Source of the DNA: Roseovarius sp. MMSF_3359
GTDB taxonomy: Bacteria > Pseudomonadota > Alphaproteobacteria > Rhodobacterales > Rhodobacteraceae
Assembly (NCBI RefSeq): GCF_030733385.1
Contig: NZ_JASHJC010000001.1
Location: 248,001 to 312,000 of the forward strand
Reading direction: 5' to 3'
DNA length: 64,000 bases
The position numbers and the translations under genes were made by a program. Under the pieces are notes generated by a model. It was not told the DNA's origin. It was given only the letters and a program-made list of their open reading frames with translations, and made no database searches. The stretch's first letter is position 1, and every line of letters begins with the position of its first letter. Shown one piece after another: positions 47,303 to 55,916 of the stretch.

Positions 47303-47531
47303 GGGTGTTCTTTCCTGTTGTCACGCCAAGCCTAGCAGATCAACGCGCCCTACGTCTTGTGCCTGTGTTCTCGGGTGCCTATAAGGCCCACGATGACATG
47401 GGATTTGGCGATCATTATTCGAATTATATGCCCGGCGCTCTGAGACGATCGAGCCGCCGGGACAAGGCGTATGTGAGACCCCGCGCCGCCCCCACAATCC
47501 CCAAGTTACCCGCATATGAAGGACGCCACCA

Positions 47532-50500
47532 ATGTGCGCCGAGACACCTGACTACAAAGACACCCTGAACCTGCCCAAGACGGATTTTCCGATGCGCGCG
47601 GGCCTGCCCAAGCGCGAGCCGGAATGGCTGGAGCGGTGGAACAATCTGCGCATCTATACCCGTCTGCGCGACAAGGCCGCCGCCGAGGGGAACCGCACGC
47701 CCTTCACCCTGCATGATGGTCCGCCCTACGCCAACGGGCACCTGCATATCGGCCACGCGCTCAACAAGATCCTCAAGGATATGGTTGTCCGCTCGCAACA
47801 GATGATGGGTCGCGACGCGCGGTATATCCCCGGCTGGGACTGCCATGGTTTGCCGATCGAATGGAAGATCGAGGAGCAGTACCGCAAGAAGGGCCGCAAC
47901 AAGGACGAGGTCGATATCGTCGACTTCCGCCAGGAATGCCGCAAGTTTGCCGAGGGCTGGATCGACATCCAGCGCGACGAATTCAAGCGACTTGGTGTGA
48001 CCGGGAAATGGTCCAAGCCCTACCTGACGATGGATTTCCGCTCTGAGCGGATCATCGCGGAAGAGTTCCAGAAATTCCTGATGAACGGGACGCTCTATCA
48101 GGGGTCCAAACCGGTCATGTGGTCGCCCATCGAACAAACCGCGCTGGCCGAGGCCGAGGTGGAGTATCACGACAAGGAAAGCTTTACGATCTGGGTGAAG
48201 TTTCGTGTTGAGGTGCTTGCCGAAGAGGAATTCTTTGTTTCTGGTTTGCCTGACCATGTAGTCGAGGCTTTGGCAGATGGGGTATCAGCTTCGGATGTAG
48301 ATAAAGCCTCGCAAGAACTATATGTGAAAGCCAAAGAGCTGGAAAACGCCCACGTCGTCATCTGGACCACGACCCCCTGGACCATCCCGTCCAACAAGGC
48401 CGTGGTCTATGGCGAGAACTTCTCTTACGGGCTCTACGAAGTCACCGGCACACCCGACGAATGCTGGGCGTCGGTGGGCGACCGTTTCATCCTCGCCGAT
48501 AAGCTCGCTGGAGACGTGCTGGGCCGTGCGCGGCTGACCGAAGACCAGTGGACGCGCGTTCGCGATGTGACGGCTGCGGAACTCTCAAGCCTCTCGCTGC
48601 AACACCCGCTGGCGGGCGCCGAGGGCGGCAATGGCGAGTGGGACGACCTGCGCGACTTCCGCGCTGCCGAGTTTGTGACCGATGAGGAAGGCACCGGGTT
48701 TGTTCACTGTGCGCCCAGCCACGGGATGGAGGAATACGAGCTCTACCGTGATCTGGGCATGCTTGATCAGGTCATCACCTATAACGTGCTGGACGATGGC
48801 TCTTTCCGGCCTGACCTCCCGTTCTTCGGTGGCACATACATCCTTAGCCGCAAGGGCGGGGAGGGCGACGCCAACAAGGCCGTGATCGACAAACTGGTCG
48901 AGGTTGGCGGCCTTCTGGCGCGTGGAAAGATCAAGCACAGTTATCCGCATAGCTGGCGGTCCAAGGCACCGGTGATCTATCGCAACACACCGCAGTGGTT
49001 CGCCGCGATCGACAAACCGGTGGGCGACGGGCAGGATACCCATGGCACGACCATCCGTGAACGCGCCCTGACCGAAATCGACAACGTGACCTGGACGCCG
49101 AAGACCGGACGCAACCGGCTCTATGCGATGATGGAGGCGCGGCCCGACTGGGTGCTCAGCCGCCAGCGCGCCTGGGGTGTGCCGCTCACCTGCTTCGTCA
49201 AGGCGGGGGCGCTCCCGACCGATCCGAATTTCCTGCTGCGCGACGAGACAGTCAATGCGCGCATCCTTGAGGCGTTCGAAGCCGAGGGTGCCGATGCCTG
49301 GTACAAAGACGGCGCCAAGGAGCGGTTCCTCGGCAATGATTACGCCCATGATGAATGGGAAAAGGTCGATGACATCCTTGATGTGTGGTTCGATAGCGGC
49401 TCCACCCATGCCTTCGTGTTGCGCGACCGCGAGGACGGCTCCGAGGATGGGCTTGCCGATCTCTACCTCGAAGGCACGGATCAACACCGCGGGTGGTTCC
49501 ACTCGTCGCTTCTGCAAAGCTGTGGCACCCAAGGTTGTGCGCCCTATCGCGGGGTGCTGACCCACGGTTTCACGCTGGACGAGAAGGGCAACAAGATGTC
49601 CAAATCGCTCGGCAACACGATCGTGCCGGACGAGGTCGTCAAACAATATGGTGCCGATATCCTGCGCCTCTGGGTGGCGCAGGTGGATTATACCGGGGAT
49701 CAGCGGATCGGGCCGGAAATCCTCAAAGGGACCGCCGACAGTTACCGCCGTCTGCGCAACACCATGCGCTTCATGCTGGGTGCCTTGGCGCATTTCGACG
49801 AGGCTGATCGGGTGGACCCCGCGGATATGCCGGAGCTGGAACGCTGGGTGTTGCACCGGATGGCCGAGTTGGATCACAAGGTGCGTACCGGCTATGCCGC
49901 CTATGATTTCCAAGGCGTTTTCCAGGCGCTCTTTAACTTCGCCACGGTCGAACTTAGTGCGTTCTACTTCGATATCCGCAAGGACGTGCTTTATTGCGAT
50001 GGGGATACACCGCGTCGCCGCGCCGCGCGCACGGTGCTGGACCTCCTGTTCCACCGCCTGACCACCTGGCTGGCGCCGGTGCTGGTCTTCACGATGGAAG
50101 AGGTCTGGCTCGAACGGTTCCCGGGCGAGGAAAGCTCGGTCCATCTGACGGATATCCCCGCCACCCCCGCCGACTGGCTGGACGAACCGCTCGCCGCGAA
50201 ATGGGCGCAGGTGCGCCAGGCCCGGCGGGTGGTCACCGCCGCACTTGAAGTGCAACGGACGGATAAAGTGATCGGTGCCTCACTTGAGGCCGCCCCGGTT
50301 GTCCATGTCCGCGACGCCGAGATGTTGAGCGTACTGAAATCGGTGAATTTCGAGGACATCTGCATCACCTCCGACATCTCGCTCAACGGCGATCCCAGCC
50401 CGGCCGAGGCGTTTCGCCTGCCGGAAGTGGATGGTGTCACGGTTGTCTTCGAGAAGGCCGAGGGCGAGAAATGCCAACGCTGCTGGAAAATCCTGCCCGA

Positions 50501-50558
50501 TGTCGGCAATCACGCGCATCCCGGCACCTGCGGACGCTGCAACGAGGCGCTTGGGTAA
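47532..50558 (+). CDS. ileS: Isoleucyl-tRNA synthetase with a low-GC insertion
   Basis: This 1008-residue class I synthetase charges tRNA-Ile. The HIGH motif is in NGHLHIGHALNKIL (about 75), KMSKS in KGNKMSKSLGNT (about 690), and the editing domain starts at VVIWTTTPWTIPSNKAVVYG. The C-terminal zinc ribbon is CQRCWK and CGRC. ATG 47532 has AAGGA 8 nt upstream. The protein is longer than typical bacterial IleS (about 930-970) because of about 45 residues before the editing domain (48205-48347), encoded by DNA visibly poorer in GC than the rest of the gene. Confidence 0.97.
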   Translation: MCAETPDYKDTLNLPKTDFPMRAGLPKREPEWLERWNNLRIYTRLRDKAAAEGNRTPFTLHDGPPYANGHLHIGHALNKILKDMVVRSQQMMGRDARYIPGWDCHGLPIEWKIEEQYRKKGRNKDEVDIVDFRQECRKFAEGWIDIQRDEFKRLGVTGKWSKPYLTMDFRSERIIAEEFQKFLMNGTLYQGSKPVMWSPIEQTALAEAEVEYHDKESFTIWVKFRVEVLAEEEFFVSGLPDHVVEALADGVSASDVDKASQELYVKAKELENAHVVIWTTTPWTIPSNKAVVYGENFSYGLYEVTGTPDECWASVGDRFILADKLAGDVLGRARLTEDQWTRVRDVTAAELSSLSLQHPLAGAEGGNGEWDDLRDFRAAEFVTDEEGTGFVHCAPSHGMEEYELYRDLGMLDQVITYNVLDDGSFRPDLPFFGGTYILSRKGGEGDANKAVIDKLVEVGGLLARGKIKHSYPHSWRSKAPVIYRNTPQWFAAIDKPVGDGQDTHGTTIRERALTEIDNVTWTPKTGRNRLYAMMEARPDWVLSRQRAWGVPLTCFVKAGALPTDPNFLLRDETVNARILEAFEAEGADAWYKDGAKERFLGNDYAHDEWEKVDDILDVWFDSGSTHAFVLRDREDGSEDGLADLYLEGTDQHRGWFHSSLLQSCGTQGCAPYRGVLTHGFTLDEKGNKMSKSLGNTIVPDEVVKQYGADILRLWVAQVDYTGDQRIGPEILKGTADSYRRLRNTMRFMLGALAHFDEADRVDPADMPELERWVLHRMAELDHKVRTGYAAYDFQGVFQALFNFATVELSAFYFDIRKDVLYCDGDTPRRRAARTVLDLLFHRLTTWLAPVLVFTMEEVWLERFPGEESSVHLTDIPATPADWLDEPLAAKWAQVRQARRVVTAALEVQRTDKVIGASLEAAPVVHVRDAEMLSVLKSVNFEDICITSDISLNGDPSPAEAFRLPEVDGVTVVFEKAEGEKCQRCWKILPDVGNHAHPGTCGRCNEALG

Positions 50559-50588
50559 GGCGCGGGCCAGCGATATCAGATCAACGGG

Positions 50589-50606
50589 CGGGGCGGTTGC
50601 GCCCCG
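50589..50606 (+). terminator. Hairpin after ileS
   Basis: CGGGGCG-GTTG-CGCCCCG is followed by TCTTGCTTTTC. The T-run is interrupted, so termination may be partial. It lies 31 nt after the ileS stop. Confidence 0.55.
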
Positions 50607-50634
50607 TCTTGCTTTTCAAACACCCCCCTGCTGC

Positions 50635-50663
50635 TTGACACCCGGTCCGATGCTGCTCATGTA
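50635..50663 (+). promoter_or_regulatory. Possible sigma70-type promoter of lepB-rnc
   Basis: A perfect TTGACA -35 hexamer lies at 50635-50640. The -10 at 17-18 nt (CATGTA) is poor. It lies after the ileS hairpin and 33 nt before lepB. Confidence 0.35.
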
Positions 50664-50695
50664 GCGCCCCAGACCCTGACACCCGGAGGCGCCAC

Positions 50696-51532
50696 ATGGC
50701 CGCGGAAGAAAAAGAGAAGAACTCGATCATCGAGACCATCAAGACGATTGTCTATGCGTTGCTGATCGCGGGCATCTTCCGGACAGTTTTCTTTCAACCC
50801 TTCTGGATCCCGTCCGGGTCAATGAAAGACACATTGCTGATCGGGGATTTCCTCTTCGTCAACAAGATGGCCTATGGCTATTCCTATGCGTCGTGCCCCT
50901 CGATCCGCATTCAACGTCTGGGCATCGACATTGATGCGGCGGATATCTGCGGTTTCCTCGACGGAGACAACACCCGCATCCTGGGGTCCGAGCCGGAACG
51001 GGGCGACATCATCGTCTTTCGCCACCCCGTGACGGGGACGGATTTCATCAAGCGGGTGGTTGGCCTGCCCGGTGACACGATCCAGATGAAAAACGCGGTG
51101 CTGCATATCAACGGATCGCCGGTCAAACTCGAAGATGCAGGCGTGTTTGAAGAGGTGTTCGGCCCGCAAGGACCGCTGCGCAATCGCCCGCGTTGTGAAA
51201 ACGGCGTGGTGGGCGAGGGTGCGATCTGCAAAAAGTCGCGCCAGACCGAAACACTGCCCAATGGCCGCTCACACAGCATCCTGAACATCGCGCAGCAGCG
51301 CCATGACAATACCGGTGTCTATACCGTGCCGCCGGGGCATTACTTCTTCATGGGCGACAACCGCGATAACTCGACCGACTCGCGCGTGCCTCCCGCGGCC
51401 GCTGGTGTGGGCTATGTGCCGTTTGAAAACCTGATCGGTCGGGCGGATCGCGTCATGTTCTCCTCCGCGGGCCGGTCGATGCTGTTCTTCTGGACCTGGC
51501 GCGGGGATCGCTTCTTCAAGGGGCTGGATTGA
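50696..51532 (+). CDS. lepB: Signal peptidase I
   Basis: This 278-residue inner-membrane protease removes signal peptides from exported proteins. One N-terminal membrane segment ([16 protein letters not shown]) is followed by the catalytic Ser in [15 protein letters not shown] and the general-base Lys in [13 protein letters not shown]. The closing [11 protein letters not shown] is box E. ATG 50696 has CGGAGG upstream. The stop overlaps the rnc start (TTGA), so the two are translated in one unit. Confidence 0.95.
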   Translation: MAAEEKEKNSIIETIKTIVYALLIAGIFRTVFFQPFWIPSGSMKDTLLIGDFLFVNKMAYGYSYASCPSIRIQRLGIDIDAADICGFLDGDNTRILGSEPERGDIIVFRHPVTGTDFIKRVVGLPGDTIQMKNAVLHINGSPVKLEDAGVFEEVFGPQGPLRNRPRCENGVVGEGAICKKSRQTETLPNGRSHSILNIAQQRHDNTGVYTVPPGHYFFMGDNRDNSTDSRVPPAAAGVGYVPFENLIGRADRVMFSSAGRSMLFFWTWRGDRFFKGLD

Positions 51533-52212
51533 AGCTCGGGGCCGAGTTGAAGGCGCTTGAGGCGCGGTTGGGTCACCAGTTTTCCGACCCCGAACTTTTG
51601 GTGCGCGCGGTCACGCATTCCTCCATGTCGTCGCCCACCCGCGAGGATAATCAGCGGCTGGAGTTTCTTGGTGACCGGGTGTTGGGCCTGGTGATGGCGC
51701 AAGCCGTGCTGGAGCATGACAGGTCCGCATCCGAGGGTCAGCTTGCGCCGCGGTTCAATGCGCTCGTGCGCAAGGAAACCTGCGCCGATGTAGCCCGTGC
51801 GGTCGATATCGGGGCGGTCCTGAAACTGGGCCGGTCCGAGATGGTGTCGGGCGGACGCCGCAAGCAGGCGCTTCTGGGCGACGCGATGGAGGCGGTGATT
51901 GCCGCGGTCTATCTAGATGCGGGATTTGACGCGGCGCAAGCCATGATCCTGCGGCTTTGGGGAGATCGCATCCGCACCGTCAAGGCAGATGCCCGGGACG
52001 CCAAGACGGCATTGCAGGAATGGGCGCAGGCACGCGGGCTTCAACCCCCGCGCTATGTCGAAACCGACCGGTCCGGCCCTGACCATGCGCCCCAATTCAC
52101 CATTGAGGCGCAACTGGATGGCCAAGACCCCGAAGCTGCCACTGCCGGGTCCAAGCGCCTCGCGGAGCAGGCGGCGGCCAAGGCGCTCTTGGCGCGGGTG
52201 GAGCAACAATAA
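51529..52212 (+). CDS. rnc: Ribonuclease III
   Basis: This 227-residue double-strand-specific endoribonuclease matures rRNA and processes mRNA. The nuclease signature is [16 protein letters not shown], with the second metal site in [14 protein letters not shown]. The C-terminal 70 residues form a dsRNA-binding domain ([17 protein letters not shown]). Start TTG 51529 overlaps the lepB stop and has AAGGGG upstream. The usual next gene, era, is absent; a stress-type promoter and mscS follow. Confidence 0.95.
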   Translation: MKLGAELKALEARLGHQFSDPELLVRAVTHSSMSSPTREDNQRLEFLGDRVLGLVMAQAVLEHDRSASEGQLAPRFNALVRKETCADVARAVDIGAVLKLGRSEMVSGGRRKQALLGDAMEAVIAAVYLDAGFDAAQAMILRLWGDRIRTVKADARDAKTALQEWAQARGLQPPRYVETDRSGPDHAPQFTIEAQLDGQDPEAATAGSKRLAEQAAAKALLARVEQQ

Positions 52213-52375
52213 CGGCGCGATCGGCCTGAGATCTTTGCAGGGAATCGCCGTTTTGCGGGACGGCCTTAGGTCCCGGCGCAGGCATCATCCGCAAAAGGGC
52301 CGCCCAGAGAGAATCCGGCACCATCGAAGGTCATCCCGCCCCGGTAACCATCCTCCTTGAAGACCTGTCTTTTTT

Positions 52376-52400
52376 GGAACTCACGCGAAACTCGCGCGTT
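52376..52400 (+). promoter_or_regulatory. EcfG-type promoter of mscS
   Basis: GGAAC-N16-CGTT is a perfect match to the general stress response sigma factor consensus. It ends 34 nt before the mscS start codon, a distance shared by the other promoters of this type nearby. Confidence 0.85.
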
Positions 52401-52434
52401 AAAGCACTGAAAAATGCAGATTTCGAGGTTTGAA

Positions 52435-53373
52435 ATGGAAAATTTGGAATCCGTGGCTGAAGACGCCACAAACTGGATGTCGTCGATGTGGACGACCGAC
52501 CTTTTTGACGGCAAATCAATGGCCGATATGCTGACGCTGGAGGCGATTTTGAGCCTCGCGGGCAACATCATCGGTGCAATTGTCATAATTCTCCTGGGTT
52601 TCACGATCTCGGGCATTCTGAAACGGCGCATCCAGCGTCTTGCCGAAAAGCATGCACGGCTTGATGATACGCTCTTCAACTTCCTGTCCAACCTTGCAGG
52701 CTATGGCGTTCTGGCCTTCACCGCGCTCTTTGTGCTGAACACGTTCGGGGTGCAGACCACTTCCATCGTTGCGGTGATTGGTGCCGCGGGACTGGCCGTC
52801 GGTCTGGCGCTGCAAGGTACGTTGTCGAATATCGCCGCGGGTGTGATGATCATCCTGTTCCGTCCGCTGAAAATCGGCGATTTTGTCGAAATTGATGGTG
52901 TCATGGGTACCGTGAAGGATATTGCGCTGAACTACACCGAGCTTGCCGATATGGGCAATGTGAAGGTTATCGTGCCGAATTCCGAGGTCTGGGGGAACAC
53001 GATCCACAATTATTCGGTCTACTCGACCCGCCGGGCCGAATGGACATTCGGCGTGGGGTATGGCGTCAATCTTGGCAAGGCCGAAGAAGTGATCCGCGAG
53101 ACGATCATGGCGGATGACCGTTCGCATACCGACCCCGAGCCGTTTATCCAGGTCAACAACCTGGGCAGCAGCAGCGTGGATTTCCTCGTGCGGGTGTGGT
53201 GCGATTCTTCGGAATACTTCCAGTATCAGGCCGATATGAAGCGCAAGGTGAAAGAGGCGCTTGACCAGGCCGACATCGACATTCCCTTCCCGACGCGGAC
53301 ACTGGTGCATGACACACCTGCGGTCAGGTTGGTGGCGGATGACGACGAACCAAACCTGGTCGCGGCGGAGTAG
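52435..53373 (+). CDS. Small-conductance mechanosensitive channel (MscS family)
   Basis: This 312-residue inner-membrane channel opens on osmotic downshock. A membrane segment (IIGAIVIILLGFTISGIL) and a second (AGYGVLAFTALFVLNTFG) are followed by the pore helix VAVIGAAGLAVGLALQGTLS. The beta domain follows (IGDFVEIDGVMGTVKDIAL, NYTELADMGNVKVIVPNSEV). ATG 52435 has GAGG 6 nt upstream. A perfect EcfG promoter places it in the stress regulon encoded 6 kb downstream. Confidence 0.93.
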   Translation: MENLESVAEDATNWMSSMWTTDLFDGKSMADMLTLEAILSLAGNIIGAIVIILLGFTISGILKRRIQRLAEKHARLDDTLFNFLSNLAGYGVLAFTALFVLNTFGVQTTSIVAVIGAAGLAVGLALQGTLSNIAAGVMIILFRPLKIGDFVEIDGVMGTVKDIALNYTELADMGNVKVIVPNSEVWGNTIHNYSVYSTRRAEWTFGVGYGVNLGKAEEVIRETIMADDRSHTDPEPFIQVNNLGSSSVDFLVRVWCDSSEYFQYQADMKRKVKEALDQADIDIPFPTRTLVHDTPAVRLVADDDEPNLVAAE

Positions 53374-53384
53374 GCGCGGCGCTT

Positions 53385-53410
53385 GGAACAATACCGCCCA
53401 CCTGGGCGTT
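53385..53410 (+). promoter_or_regulatory. EcfG-type promoter of the PLDc_N gene
   Basis: GGAAC-N17-CGTT begins 12 nt after the mscS stop and ends 36 nt before the start codon of the small PLDc_N gene. Confidence 0.82.
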
Positions 53411-53446
53411 ACCCCAACAATGCAACCGTAAACACGGAGAAAAACA

Positions 53447-53635
53447 ATGGAATATGCTGGCATAGGTGGATTTTTGGTCTTGGTCCTGAATGTATGGGCG
53501 ATCGTGTCGATCATCGGATCTGGTGCGTCGACCGGCGGCAAAGTCCTGTGGACGCTGCTCGTTCTGGTCCTGCCCGTCATTGGCTTCATCGTTTGGCTTC
53601 TCGCAGGGCCGAAATCCGCCAAGAGCGTCGCCTGA
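53447..53635 (+). CDS. Small PLDc_N-domain membrane peptide
   Basis: This 62-residue protein has two membrane segments (GGFLVLVLNVWAIVSIIG and KVLWTLLVLVLPVIGFIVWL) joined by a short loop, ending in GPKSAKSVA. This is the PLDc_N hairpin otherwise seen at the N-terminus of cardiolipin synthases, here without any phospholipase domain. Stand-alone copies are common among alphaproteobacterial stress genes. It has its own EcfG promoter and a strong terminator, so it is monocistronic. Confidence 0.85.
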   Translation: MEYAGIGGFLVLVLNVWAIVSIIGSGASTGGKVLWTLLVLVLPVIGFIVWLLAGPKSAKSVA

Positions 53636-53656
53636 GACCAAAATGCAATGATGAGG

Positions 53657-53689
53657 AAAAGCGCGTAGCCGGGGGCTGCGCGCTTTTTC
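53657..53689 (+). terminator. Rho-independent terminator after the PLDc_N gene
   Basis: AAAAGCGCG and CGCGCTTTTT flank a 15-nt inner region that pairs further (AGCC/GGCT). A T-run follows. The A-run on the other side could allow use from both directions. Confidence 0.85.
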
Positions 53690-53791
53690 TTTGCCGCTAA
53701 CCTTTATCGGGTGGTGTGCCCGGTATGCGTCAACCGAGGCTCTCTGCACGGCAAGTGGTACCGACGTAGACAGGTTGCCGTAGCGTCAGTG

Positions 53792-53816
53792 GGAACCTTG
53801 AGCATGAGTGTGCGTT
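53792..53816 (+). promoter_or_regulatory. EcfG-type promoter with no gene behind it
   Basis: GGAAC-N16-CGTT is a perfect match inside a 354-nt gene-free stretch (53636-53989). No start codon with ribosome site follows at the usual 31-37 nt. Two strong stem-loops follow instead, so it may drive a small RNA. Confidence 0.75.
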
Positions 53817-53823
53817 TGCTTCT

Positions 53824-53960
53824 CAGCGGCCAGCTTGACCAATTCCTGGCCGCTGCTAGGGGTTGCAGCCATAAAGATGTCCCAACATTGGTGAGACCCT
53901 CCGCATCCCAAGCGTCCCAGGGATGCTGTACCCCCACCAGTTCACTGGCGGGGGTACGTC
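53824..53960 (+). ncRNA. Candidate stress-induced small RNA
   Basis: The end points are inferred. Transcription from the EcfG promoter at 53792-53816 should start near 53824. The predicted RNA opens with a perfect 10-bp stem-loop (CAGCGGCCAG / CTGGCCGCTG, 53826-53857, 12-nt loop) and has an unstructured middle. It closes with a 13-bp hairpin (53928-53957, one mismatch, loop TTCA). No T-run follows the last hairpin, so it may be a processed or Rho-linked 3' end. The Caulobacter GsrN RNA is a precedent for a small RNA under this sigma factor. A short open frame from 53805 starts before the expected +1 and runs antisense into the next gene. Confidence 0.45.
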
Positions 53961-53989
53961 GTTCTGTGCAATCATTTGTGGTTTTGTGC

Positions 53990-55039
53990 TCAGGCGGATT
54001 CTGTCGGTTCTTCCGAGAGGTTAAGCATCACCAGTGCGATCACGAGGATGGGGATAGCGATAATCCCGCCGACCGGACCCCAGAGCCACAACCAGAACAG
54101 CAGCGAGACAAAAACCAGCAGCGGGTTGACCGAAATGTGTTTGCCGATCGTGCTTGGCGTGACCAGTTGGGATTCGATGATGTTGAGCGTGAGGAAGATC
54201 AGCATCGGCACCACCACCATCGCCCCGCTGAACGCCACGAGCCCCGCGAGCAGGAGGCCAAGGCTCAGCACAAGTGGCCCCAGGTACAGCACGAAATTGA
54301 GCAGGGTTGCAGCCACGCCCCAGACAAACGGTGCGGGCAGACCGATCAGCCATAGAAGCAAGGCAAGCGTGACCCCAAGGCCCAGGTTGATGATCGAGAT
54401 GGTCAGCACGTAGCGCGATACCATCTTTTCGGCGCAGCGGACGCGGCTTATGAAGTGCCCTTCTTCTTGATCGCCCTCCAGAAACCGGGAAATCCAGTCG
54501 TAGATGCCCTGTCGGGTGAGCAGAAAAAAGAAGAGCGACCCCGCGAAGATCAGGAAATGTGCCACAAGAACCGGCGCCAGGAAAAGCGCATCGGTGACCG
54601 TGGGCATCGCGGTTTCGTCTGTGGCGGCTGGTGCGGCTTCGCTCTCATTGACCGCGCCTAGGACTTCTTCGACCTCCTTGTTGACCTCATCCAGACCCTG
54701 GATGATGCCGCGAAACTCGGCGATCAGGTTGCTGATCTCCCATTTGAGCTTTGGCAACTCGTCCACGATGCGCCAGATGAGCGGTTCCGCCGCCAGCGCC
54801 AGGCCCGCGATGGAGATGACCCCGATGGCCAGTACCGAGATCGCGGCAAGGGCCACAGGCAGGCCGGCACGCTGCAACAGATCGGTGAAGGGGCCGAGTA
54901 TGACCCCCGTGACGAGGGCGAGGATCAGCGGCGCGAAGACGTCCTGCCCCAGTTTCAGGGCTATGAAGGTCAGGATTGTGGCCATGAGAAAAATGGCGAC
55001 CCGAACTGCGGGATCAATCATCACTTGGCGATCGGACAT
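53990..55039 (-). CDS. AI-2E/PerM-family transporter
   Basis: This 349-residue inner-membrane protein has the family's eight or so membrane segments. Paired segments (VAIFLMATILTFIALKLGQD, VFAPLILALVTGVILGPFTD) come first, then a long central loop with helices (about 95-150). The conserved block LLWLIGLPAPFVWGVAATLLNFVLYLGPL is in the C-terminal half. Members export small molecules such as AI-2, but substrates vary. It follows the Crp-type regulator gene by 63 nt on the same strand and may be co-transcribed with it. Confidence 0.9.
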   Translation of the reverse strand: MSDRQVMIDPAVRVAIFLMATILTFIALKLGQDVFAPLILALVTGVILGPFTDLLQRAGLPVALAAISVLAIGVISIAGLALAAEPLIWRIVDELPKLKWEISNLIAEFRGIIQGLDEVNKEVEEVLGAVNESEAAPAATDETAMPTVTDALFLAPVLVAHFLIFAGSLFFFLLTRQGIYDWISRFLEGDQEEGHFISRVRCAEKMVSRYVLTISIINLGLGVTLALLLWLIGLPAPFVWGVAATLLNFVLYLGPLVLSLGLLLAGLVAFSGAMVVVPMLIFLTLNIIESQLVTPSTIGKHISVNPLLVFVSLLFWLWLWGPVGGIIAIPILVIALVMLNLSEEPTESA

Positions 55040-55102
55040 GGAATTCAGCCTCTTTTGTCGGGTCTGTCGGTTTGGGCTTGGTGCACGGCGGGAAGGTGGG
55101 CC

Positions 55103-55834
55103 TTAAAGCAGCGGGCGGATAATCGGCTCGCGGGTGGGGCTAAGCTGCGCGATGTCGCAAAGGCGGTCGTAATTGATCACCTCAAGTCGGCCATTGGACC
55201 AGTTGGCCACCGACTGATCGCGTAGTTTTCGTAACGTCTTGTTGGTGTGAACCAGCGACAGGCCCAGGGCGTCCGCAAGATCCTGTTGCCGGAAAGGCAG
55301 CGGAATGAACGCGCCCTTTTTCAGATCGAGCGCATCGCAGCGGTCGTTCAACCGAACGAAGGCGCGCGCCACCCGTTCGATCCCACTCATCTGGCCCAGG
55401 ATCGCCAGGCTTTCGCCCAACAAGTGCTCTTCAACCGCGGCGAGCCATGTCAGATCGAAGGCGCGTTCCGGATGGCTTTCAAAGAGGTGCCAGAGTGACT
55501 TTCTGTCGAACACGCACAAAAGCATGTCGGTGCTGGCCTCGACGGTATGCTGCATCTCTTGCATGACACCCGCCTGCAGCCCAAGAAAATCGCCGGGCAG
55601 GATGAAGTTGATCACTTGGCGGTCGCCGTCTTCGAGGGTTTTGTAACGCAGGCCCATCCCCTCCAGCACGGTAAAGAGCTGCGGGCTGTTCGAGCCTTCC
55701 ATCATCAGCGTCGTGCCAGCCTCGACCCGCAATTCGCCGGCCTTGAACTCCTGCATGAACCGGACTTCATCGGTCGTCATCTTGTCGAACAACGTCTTCT
55801 TCCGCAGTGGACAGTGCTTGCATTTCACTGGCAT
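55103..55834 (-). CDS. Crp/Fnr-family transcriptional regulator
   Basis: This 243-residue regulator starts with an FNR-like Cys pair (MPVKCKHCPLRKKTLFDKM), then a cNMP-binding-type barrel (LRVEAGTTLMMEGSNSPQLF) and a dimer helix. The C-terminal helix-turn-helix is LADALGLSLVHTNKTLRKLR. A full FNR four-Cys cluster is not visible, so oxygen sensing is unsure. ATG 55834 has GAGGGGG upstream. A longer frame to 56032 overlaps the divergent gene. A perfect TTGTCCAA palindrome lies in the divergent promoter. Confidence 0.88.
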   Translation of the reverse strand: MPVKCKHCPLRKKTLFDKMTTDEVRFMQEFKAGELRVEAGTTLMMEGSNSPQLFTVLEGMGLRYKTLEDGDRQVINFILPGDFLGLQAGVMQEMQHTVEASTDMLLCVFDRKSLWHLFESHPERAFDLTWLAAVEEHLLGESLAILGQMSGIERVARAFVRLNDRCDALDLKKGAFIPLPFRQQDLADALGLSLVHTNKTLRKLRDQSVANWSNGRLEVINYDRLCDIAQLSPTREPIIRPLL

Positions 55835-55862
55835 TTTCGCCCCCTCGCATATGTCATAGTTT

Positions 55863-55887
55863 AATGCGCGGGCTCGGGTTTTGTTCC
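55863..55887 (-). promoter_or_regulatory. Weak EcfG-like promoter of the Crp/Fnr gene
   Basis: On the minus strand GGAAC-N16-CATT differs from the consensus at one -10 base. It ends 28 nt before the regulator start codon. Confidence 0.4.
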
Positions 55888-55890
55888 ATG

Positions 55891-55911
55891 TTGTCCAAAA
55901 GAATTGGACAA
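55891..55911. promoter_or_regulatory. Palindromic operator candidate TTGTCCAA-N5-TTGGACAA
   Basis: A perfect 8-bp inverted repeat lies between the divergent Crp/Fnr regulator and pseudo-receiver genes. It differs from the FNR box TTGAT-N4-ATCAA in its half-site. It overlaps the weak ribosome site of the gene at 55917. Confidence 0.6.
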
Positions 55912-55916
55912 ATCCT

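Noticed and set aside
48585-50255. A 556-codon open frame antisense to ileS
   Set aside because: It is opposite a certain essential gene, has no ribosome site and shows composition typical of a shadow frame.
53711-54355. A 214-codon plus-strand frame over the candidate small RNA
   Set aside because: Most of it is antisense to the AI-2E transporter gene. The first part has no ribosome site and unusual Cys-rich, repeat-poor sequence.
55891-55911. An FNR/Anr box
   Set aside because: The half-site TTGTCC differs from TTGAT, so it is listed only as a palindrome of unknown binder.
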